Source: Glandiceps talaboti
Lineage: Eukaryota; Hemichordata; Enteropneusta; Spengelidae
Direction: 5' to 3'
Length of the DNA: 64,000 nucleotides
Assembly: GCF_964340395.1 (NCBI RefSeq)
Contig: NC_135566.1
Span: 5,640,001-5,704,000 of the forward strand
In this document: piece after piece, positions 55,202 to 64,000 of the stretch
Layout: every line of letters starts with the position of its first letter
Position numbering within the stretch: position 1 is the stretch's first letter
The notes under the pieces: generated by a model
Told to the model about the DNA's origin: nothing
Databases searched by the model: none
What the model saw: only the letters and a program-made list of their open reading frames with translations
Made by a program: the position numbers and the translations under genes

Positions 55202-58200
55202 ATGCATAGTCTCCAGATGGTTGTCTTCGCCCTCGGCCTTGTTACCATGGTAACATGCTGGGAGGTTCCAGATAACATTGAAGAGACATATTTTGGCCAC
55301 ATAGAGAAAGAACATGAATATGGAGAGATAGAAATCCAAGGAATCATTCCAGAATGGTTATCAGGTATGTGTAACAGTAGTACATGTTGACTGTTACAAT
55401 GTGTCATTGAATATCACGTGTTATCATCAATATCATTAACAAGTGTTATCATCAGGTATGTCTAACAGTATATATCAAACTGTTCCAATGTCCCAGCAAA
55501 CACCACTAACATGTTTGCCATGCATGTTAGCCTATTTGTTAATTGTATAATTTGTTTTATCCTTACACTTTATATTACCCCAGAACCTAACACTTTACCG
55601 TACTACATTAGAGGGTCTTACACTTTTAATATCATGCTCATAAGGGGGTCAAGGCCATATATTCATATCAGGAGGTAAAACCAACAAATATAACTATAAT
55701 ACTGTCAACCACTCCACATGCATGTATTTATTTTATCTATTTATCTATAGGGTCAAAAAAAAGAATTGTTTCTGGTCAGCATGTGCATCACTTAATACCC
55801 TTGCCTCGTTTTTTTTTTTCATGTTAGTCCAGCCCATGCACTCTGCAAACCAGAGGGGAAACACAAAAATAACCCTCCCTTAGTAACTTCAGTGAAGACA
55901 ACTGTAGAGCCAATCATGAACAAACAAATGACATCTGCCCCACATACACACTTGCTCTAAAGTACTAAATAAAAAGAACAGAAACTACCATAAATAGTAG
56001 ACTGAGTGACAGGTTTGTTCAGAATTAAAAATAAAAAAAAACTTTTAGAAATTTTAAATTGTGTCGTCACACCACTTTAGACAAAATGTCCTGACAAGAA
56101 TCAATTCTCTTTTGGCTTTGTCAATCTGTCTGTCCATCAAACTTTTCACTACCGGTATATTTGTTCTATCCTTTTTCATCTCCTGCCTTCAAGGATCAAT
56201 TGATTCCATTTTAATACTGGTCTTATCATTTAATAAGTATCCATGATCCATCACAATATTTTTCAACACTTAAATTTTTCTGAATGCACCTCGGAAATGA
56301 ACAGTTGAGAAACTTTTGCTGTTACTTTGTTTAAGAAAACTCTATTCGCTGTTTAAAAAAACTCTGGTCATCATAAAATAGATAAAAAATATCTGGTCAT
56401 TGTACAAATTTTTGAAATAGTGATCAAAATGATAACAAAACTTAATCATTTCAGAATCCAATATGGCCGCCAAATACTGCATAAGTCTATGGGGAAAATA
56501 AAGATTGACAGTTTCCTTGAAAAAATAACATTGAACCCCTTAATTTCTTTATTAGTTCAAAGGACCAGAAATAACCTTTCTTAAGGAAAAGTTCGGAGAG
56601 AATTGAATCAATTTTCAGGAAATTTATCACCAAGTACCTTTCTACCTAATTGTGCACTATTAAAATCAGTTTTTGCTTATTTTATTAAATATGATGAGCA
56701 TGCATTCTTTTGATGGTCGGTCATTTTGAGTAGCGAATTTGGGCTTTTGCAAAGACTGTCAAATGCTAGACACTGACTGTTTCTCATGTTATGTGTTTTT
56801 CTATAGGTTACTTCATCCACCAAACAGGTGGTAGTTTTGGTAACTTAAGTAATCCCGCTGAGGGTGCTAAAATTACTCATACATTCGATGGCATTGGTGC
56901 AGTGGCTTCATTTAAATTCAATTTTGGAACAGTACAGTATTCAATAAAGTAGGTGGACCATTTCATTATGACAATACTAAGTAAACACAGATATTGATTT
57001 TACGTTGCAAAGATATCAAAACATCTGTGTTAGAAGTCAAGAGGGCACACTACTGCAAAAATATACAAGTAATTGTCACAATTGAAGAAATTAAGTTTAA
57101 GTACAATTTGATTATCATCATGGTATTGTCTCAACAAGCCTTCATAGAAGACATAGAACCCAACTGGTGTATTGTATGACAAAATTATTCTGTAAATTAA
57201 GGAGCAATACAATCTAAAGTTTAAAGTATGTGATTTATCATCCTGATATTGCAGTAAAAAGTTTCCTTAGATTCAACCATACTATTTATGATATGATCTC
57301 ATTTCAGGTACTATGTCACAAAACCTTTCAAAGTGTTTGACTACTATAGCAGAGATATGGACCGGTCAAAGGTAGCCTGGGGTACAACATTTAGTCCGAT
57401 AGTAAGTACAAAAAGACAGGATAATTTGTACAAGAGACACTAGGAAAAAGTATCTTTAGTTGGGTTTAGATACGGATTAGTAAAACTTCATTCCATTTGC
57501 CTGAATCTACAACATGTAGCACTTCAACATGTCGACTTACTACATCACGGGATATGAATGAATGTTCCATCAATGAGTATGAAGGAGTTCATGATTACAT
57601 TTAAGAAAGGTATCCAGCCCTTATGTGAAAGGTGTCCACTCATTACGAAAAGAATAAATCTTATTTTCAGTTTACAGAATTGTTAAACATTACATTAGTA
57701 AGATTAATAAAGATACAAATATATATCTATATGTAGATGTTTTATATTTCATTTATCTTGTTAACAACACTATCAATAGGATCAAGACCAATTCAACAAG
57801 TGGCAGAATTTTAGGGACTATCCAGATGACAATCCTAACGTTGCCTTCTGGAGAATTGGTGACAATGTGGAAGCTATGTCAGAGGGCACAGCTGGTGAGT
57901 GAATGAATGAGTACACAAAGGAGTGAACATTGCAAGTACATAAGTGAGTGAGTGAGTAAGAGCAGAGTGAGAGAATGAGCAGGTCAGTAAGTGGTTGGGT
58001 TAGAGGGTGCTCAGTGGCTGGGCAGGTTGGTCGCTGAATGAGTAGGCAGGCTGGTTACGTGGTCATGGTGGGTATAGGTTTGTTGGTGGTCAGGTAGGGG
58101 GTAATTTTGTAGGTGGATAGGTTTGTGGCAGGGTGAGAGAGATAGCTAGAGATTATAGTGTGTGTGTACTTAGATTTTGTGGGCGTGTGTGTGTACTGTA

Positions 58201-61200
58201 CTATAGGTGCTTAGGTCAAGATCAAAGGTCAATGTCTTAAAAGAAAGCTTGCCATTGATAATATGGGGTAGACACTTGAATGGAATCCATATGTATTACA
58301 ATATCTGAGTTGTGCTGTAAATATTGATTTTAACTACAAATTTGGCCACCATTCAGTCAAATTTGGCATATGTCCTAAATGATATGTCACTTTTGTAACA
58401 GGTTTGCAAGAAATGGCAAATTGCATGTCTAAGAAATGACGTATTATGGACATAGCCCATTGTAATAGACTAATAAACTGCATGTTACTTATTATAAAAC
58501 ATTTCTCTTTGAAGGTGTCTGGTTTGATTTGGACACTTTGGAGACAAAAGGAACCTATCCATTCAAAGATGAACACTTTGGCCTGCCTCCTTACATGACA
58601 AGTTTAAACAACCCAGCTCATGAACATTACGACGAAGATGGTGTGACTGTCTACGGTTCTGCAGTTATGTATGATCTTAGCAACTCCAACAGTATGAACG
58701 GAACGTGAGTCAATTTCAAAGTATGATTTCAATAATCTTTCATTATGAAATATTAATATCTTTGAAATGTGGGCACATTTACCCATACCTTAAAATGCAT
58801 CCCAAAGACATAAACAAAATCTTACTATCTCTTTCTCTCACACAAATCAACTTTTAAGCTTTGCATTTCATTATCAAATTCAGGAGAATGATCTACAAAA
58901 TTGAAGATGACGAACGTATTCCAATAGCTTCATTCCAAGAAGCAGGACCTCTGGATCTTGACGAATGTTCATCAGGATCACCCTATCCAGAGACTGATGA
59001 TAGAGGGGGCTATATGCACTCCTTTTGCATGACACAAAATCATTTCATCCTTCCAGTGAGCACGTATCTTTCTGATGTTTGCGCAATTTTCAGTAAGTTT
59101 GAATGTTTTGTTGTTAGCATTGACAAAAGGCTTAGTAAATTATTTTCATATCATGTCTCTGTATCAATATTGTTCAGTTTTGATCATGTAACTTGGATTC
59201 ATCAATTATTAAATGAATTAATTAATTAATTAATTAACTATTATGATTAGATTATGATTATGATGTGATCCGCATGATTAAAACTAACAAAGTGCACACA
59301 TCCCCCTGGAGGATTTTTGCTCAATTATGAGACCGTCTCCAGTATTCAAACAGATACAGAAACAGATGCTTTAGGAAAACATCTGACATAATCTATAAAA
59401 ATCAGTTTACACTTAATTAGTACAATATATAAATCTAGAACTACATCTAAACATTGTCAATTATGCTAGTACAACTTGAACTTGAAGTAGATGATGGTGG
59501 CTTAGTCATATGCATAGAATCACCTTGTTATCCAGATGGTTTTAACACTAATAGAATAGACCTGCATGTTGCTGGTTCAAAGATGCACTGCACCTCTCTC
59601 CATACAATACCATGTATTGTGCACACGCTACTCAGGGGGTGGTTTTCACCTGACTGTACCCTGTGTTCACCCGTAAAACCCCTTTCTTGTCATTAATGGT
59701 GTTTAGTCTTTGTTCTATAAAATCACTCATACTCAAAGAGGTCAACCTGCCTTGCCATCATTTCCTGGTGAAAATGTTATTTCAAACATAATAAAGACAA
59801 AACAAGACTATGTATAACAAAATAAGTGATGTGCTCTCACGCAATGCATCTTGGAACCGGAAAATCGACTTTTGAATGTGCCACCATCTGTGAAATTTTT
59901 TTTATCAGAAACAGCGCCCCACTGTGAGTAACATTGTTGTCTGTTGATAGTTAATGAAATCAACATGTTGCAATACTAGTTTTAGTTTGTGACTGTGTCC
60001 CAATAGTTGATTCTGTCATTGTCATAATTAACACACAAAATACAACATAACCCTTTCCCTGATTGACATGATTTCCCACTTACTTGACAGGACCCGAACC
60101 TTCAGCACCCCGTGGACCATTTTTCAGAGACAACCACGAATTCTCTGAGACGACTCCCACACGTTTTGTAATCATCAACAGATCTACCAATAAAGTTGTT
60201 GGCGAGTTCTCAACACCAGATGGTCTCTTTATTACACATCAGGTTAGACTTATGACACAACCACAAACACTGATGACACACTGACACTAAAATCAGTGTT
60301 ATTTTATCAAGTTATCTATTTTTGCAATCAATCGATCAATCAATCAATCAACCATTCAACCAGCCAGTCAATCAATTGATGAATCAGTCAATCAAGTAGT
60401 CAATTAATTATAAATAAATAGATAAATAAAGAAAATACACAGCACTTTGTAAGTTTTGACATAGTGAAGGATTGCAATTGAGATTTTTTCTTTCAGAAAT
60501 AAAATAATGTATAAAACCAATGAAAGAGAAAAAAAAACTGTAAATATTCTGACTGGGTCCTTTTGGTTGTAAACTAAACACAAAAGACATTCCCATATAG
60601 AAGATAAACATATAGATCATACAATGTATATGTGCACACATACAATCTCACCCACCATGTATGCAGACACATGCAGATATGTAAGCATTACCTACTTCAC
60701 ACCGTCAAGATCAAAGAGAGGCCTTCAAAAACCAACAACGATAATCATTTCATTACAGATGAATTCATATGAAGAAGATGGGTATATGTACTTGGATATG
60801 TTGACGTACCAAAGTGATGTCTACTGGCATTTTTACATGGATGAACTCTTAGCAGGACCTGTGAGTAAAACGATCAATATTTATTATTTTGTTTTTTAAA
60901 TCGCCATCTACTCTCTTTAGGCGAGTTTTTGAAATTGTGTCTCAATCACACATGACTGGCTTTGAAGTGGTGGAAAAAGAAATATTTGTGAAACAATTTA
61001 ATTGCAATTTTACATGTATATTCTACCTACATGTACAATAACAATTTTTTTACACAATTTTAGTTTTTTGCAATGTACTAAGTTACCAAAACAGACTTGG
61101 TCTATGTTGTTTCACATTGATTTCTCGCTGTAGGAAGCAATGATAAAATTGTTTTATAAATTAAAAATGCAAAATAAAAACCCAATCCTCATCCATATGG

Positions 61201-62713
61201 GCATTTTAATAGGCCATGTTTCCATCTGCAGACCATCACGTAAGAATACATCAATACCAATGGCATTCTATGCACTAGTTCTCCTGCCAATATTTCCTAG
61301 ATTTTTTTTAATTTTCTTTAACATTTTGTCACACCTCAAATTTATTTAGACTCATAGAAACAATCCTTATCTTCGCAAGTTGTTTTAAAAAAGTAATTTT
61401 TAAAAAAGAAAATCTAGTTTCTAGATTTCATTCTGGTGTGTCTTGTGCTGAAGTGATTATGATTGCATGTTTACAGCGTGGCATAAAAACTCGAGTGGAG
61501 AGATTCAAAGTAGATATGTCTGATTGGACGTTAGAAGAAAGAATTGATCTGTTTCCATCACGTGATGAAGATCTATTGGAATTTTCCACTGTGAACTATG
61601 ACCTTTACAATGGTAAACCGTACCAATACTCCTACATGGTTGGGTTTGATCCTATACCAAATTGTCTGATCAAGGTATGTCATGATTGTCTACATTAGTG
61701 TGAAAACAATTTTTCTTTTGTGTGGCTTATGTTGATTTGTTTGTGTAGCTTACATATTAATAAATCTAATGTCATGCTTAAAATCTTGAGAAACATATTG
61801 TGTTAATATTAAAATTATAAAATAAGGAACCTCCAAGCATATCACTCAGAGAGAATTGTGGGTAATAATCATACAAGGAACATTATGACATAAAACTAAC
61901 ATTGATTTCAATGGATTATATATTAAATACTCTATTGTATGTTATATTAGTGTGTACCTACAAGTTTCTGAAACATATCTATGTGTCATTGTAGTTGGAT
62001 GTGAAAAGCAAAACAGCTGTCTACTGGGGACCGTATGATGGATTGATACCTGGTGAACCAATCTTTGTACCTTCTCCTGATGCAGTTGATGAGGATGATG
62101 GTGTTATCATTGCCAATGTATTGGATGCCAATGCTGGCAAAGGTATGATATTTGATAAAATCACCCATTTTTCACCATTCAAACACTTCTTCATTAGCTG
62201 TAATTCCTGATGTTTCTCAGTATTCTTTTAATTTTGAGTATAAACTAGATCAATATTATTCTTGGATAGGCACCAAAGCTGAATCTAAATGTTATCATAT
62301 TTACAAGAGAATCACGTTGAAAAACAGAATCTTACTATCGCTGGCTGCCACTTCTGACGGCTGGTACATCAAAGCTGTATGAGGGCGCTATACTGATAAA
62401 TTCCTTCATCACAAAATATCGACAGATCACCACGGATGACATCAATGTTTCCAAAGTACCATACTGGTGTCTAGACTACAATTTTAATTTAAAAAATACT
62501 TTACTATTCGCAGGAATGGTTGTTGTTTTAGATGGGAAGACATTTAAAGAGCTGGGTAGAGCTATGTCCACAGAAGGCATGCCATTTGGACTACACAGTA
62601 AATTTATACCCAAGGAGTTTGAACCACCATTGACGGATGCTTCTCTTCAGACAGCTGCAAATTTCATAATTTGTGTCTCATTCGCCTTCTTATCAATCTT
62701 TGTACGGTTGTAA
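55202..62713 (+). CDS. Carotenoid cleavage oxygenase / RPE65 family, secreted-type, 570 aa
   Basis: Exons: 55202-55364, 56807-56948, 57308-57401, 57780-57894, 58515-58704, 58884-59092, 60091-60242, 60759-60860, 61477-61674, 61995-62142, 62514-62713; 1713 nt. The family (BCO1, BCO2, RPE65 and relatives) uses a non-haem Fe(II) held by four His to cleave or isomerise carotenoids or retinoids. The four candidate ligands are His207 (NPAHEHYDEDG), His280 (GYMHSFCMTQNHF), His354 (ITHQ before MNSYEEDG, across an intron) and His532 (MPFGLHSKFIP). GEPIFVPSP and DEDDGVI are typical of the family. Oddities: a hydrophobic N terminus (about residues 5-18) that looks like a signal peptide, and a C-terminal hydrophobic run (555-568) after TDASLQTAAN that resembles a GPI-attachment signal; BCO1 is cytosolic and BCO2 mitochondrial. 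AATAAA lies at 62864-62869. Family is certain; substrate and exact localisation are inferred. Confidence 0.93.
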
Positions 62714-64000
62714 GAAAACTATTCCACAAAGTACTTTTGTACCGGCAGCTTTATCTGGACCATAGACCCTCCTGTGATATATGGACATTATCACTACTTG
62801 TTTTTAACTTATAAACACACAACTTTATGTCACTAAATATTTTCTGGCCGAATGAAGGAGTGGAATAAAATAATAGCTGCACAATAGTAATCAAAGAGAA
62901 AATAGAGTAAATAAAACATGACTCTAATCATTTGTTGTTTTGAGCACTGCAAAACCTGGATGACATTATAGACATGTCGTGACATTAGAACAGCATGGGT
63001 ATATATAGATACCATATTTTTTGTTCAAACATATACAACTGGCTTTTGCATCACATAAATAATGAAGAAGAGTTTAATTTTTAGTAAAACTGGGTCTTTT
63101 TATATTCCGTGGACCCAAAATGGGATTTTAATACTAACATTGTAACAACAACAACAAAACCCAAGAAAAATGTAAAATAATTGCTACATAAAAATAACAA
63201 GAGTATTAAACTCAGTGTGTCTGTGTACTGTATGCATTTATGTAAGTAAATGTGTATGTCTACATGCCTACACATGTATGTATGTATGTATGTATGTATG
63301 TATGTATGTATGTATGTATGTATGTATGTATGTATGTATGTATGTATGCATGCATGCATGCATGCATGTCTGTGTGTGTATGTATGTATGTATGTATGTA
63401 TGTATGTATGTATGTATGTATGTATGTATGTATGTATGTATGCATGCATGCATGCATGTATGTATGTATGTATGTATGTATGTATGTATGTATGTATGTA
63501 TGTATGTATGTATGTATGTATGTATGTATGTATATGTATGGTATGTATGCATGTATGTATATGTATGCACGTACATACATATGTATGTATGTACATACGT
63601 ATGTACGTGTGTATGTACGTAATAAATATGAGTTGAACCTTAAATATTTACATACATGTATGATACACTTACGGGAGATAACAGCGTGAATAAGTCTGAA
63701 GTTGGTATTAGGCAGATACAAGTATATAGAAGTCAGCTGACTAAGAGTCATAAAACTCCATGTCATGTCTCCTGTTAATCTCATCAAATTGAATGGAAAC
63801 TCTGCCCTTAATGATGATTAAAGGGACACGAGCACTGCAGCAGTTCAAATGTTTTTTATGTAATTTTTACTGCATTTCTAAAAGTTACTCACAGTGTCTA
63901 CTTTAATATTGAAGAATACTTATATAAACCATCACGTACAATTGACTGAACTCAAACCTGGTATTGTGATAGTATAACATGTAAACGACCTGGTGACGTA
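62714..64000. other. 3' flank of the carotenoid oxygenase gene and repeats to window end
   Basis: 3' UTR with AATAAA at 62864-62869, then AT-rich sequence, a (TATG)n array and a second copy of the dispersed repeat. No further gene is recognised before the window ends. Confidence 0.65.
63274..63998. repeat. (TATG)n array plus dispersed repeat, second copy
   Basis: TATG/TGCA tetranucleotides (63274-63540, degenerate to 63620) are followed at 63621 by AATAAATATGAGTTGAACCT and about 370 bases that align with 53290-53612, including GGGAGATAACAGCGTGAATA and AAGTCAGCTGACTAAGAGTC. The array-repeat junction is the same in both places, so the microsatellite is part of the repeated unit. Confidence 0.85.

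Noticed and set aside
59056-59061. Alternative donor GTGAGC for the sixth carotenoid-oxygenase exon
   Set aside because: It would end the exon in phase 0, whereas the next exon needs one preceding base; the donor at 59093 restores the frame.
63081-63787. Several overlapping open frames of 100-175 codons on both strands
   Set aside because: They are translations of the (TATG)n array in every frame, with no family resemblance.
52774-63998. Regularly spaced repeats considered as a CRISPR-like array
   Set aside because: Units are tetranucleotides or long dispersed repeats without unique spacers, in a eukaryotic context.

Overview
This window is nuclear DNA from a multicellular animal, most likely a marine invertebrate. 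A deuterostome such as a hemichordate or amphioxus would fit, but I cannot fix the species. The evidence is multi-exon genes with GT-AG introns and phase-consistent joins, animal gene families (plasma-membrane syntaxin, gamma-glutamyltransferase, carotenoid oxygenase), a nuclear-type tRNA, tRNA-derived SINEs, many foldback elements, and abundant microsatellites in AT-rich non-coding DNA. There are no operons, ribosome binding sites or CRISPR arrays.

Layout. (1) About 1.2-8.3 kb, + strand: gamma-glutamyltransferase gene GGT-1, whose first exon is missing or unrecognised, with a tRNA-Thr(TGT) gene inside an intron. (2) 10.8-21.4 kb, - strand: a complete second gene, GGT-2 (11 coding exons, 667 aa). 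The pair lies tail to tail and shares intron positions and several identical exon lengths. (3) 25.1-31.9 kb, - strand: a complete plasma-membrane-type syntaxin (10 coding exons, 299 aa). (4) 34.1-41.0 kb and 42.6-50.6 kb, + strand: two tandem short-chain dehydrogenase/reductase genes (SDR-1, 254 aa; SDR-2, 259 aa), each of nine exons with matching intron phases. An orphan copy of their first exon lies at 52.04 kb. (5) 55.2-62.7 kb, + strand: a carotenoid cleavage oxygenase / RPE65-family gene (11 exons, 570 aa) with an N-terminal signal peptide and a C-terminal hydrophobic tail. Every complete model sums to an exact multiple of three and joins in phase at each splice site.

The two GGTs are predicted type II membrane ectoenzymes of glutathione breakdown. 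GGT-2 keeps the canonical catalytic residues; GGT-1 keeps the nucleophilic Thr but has lost neighbouring conserved residues, which suggests specialisation. The syntaxin is a secretory Qa-SNARE with no obvious link to its neighbours. The SDRs and the oxygenase could in principle act in retinoid or apocarotenoid metabolism, but that rests only on adjacency and family.

The rest of the window is introns and intergenic DNA rich in microsatellites, a tRNA-derived SINE family, several MITE-like inverted-repeat elements and a dispersed repeat tied to (TATG)n arrays. I found no clearly new biological system. The best leads are the altered catalytic motif of GGT-1, the secreted or GPI-anchored-looking carotenoid oxygenase, the third SDR remnant, and a strongly conserved intronic segment shared by the two SDR genes.
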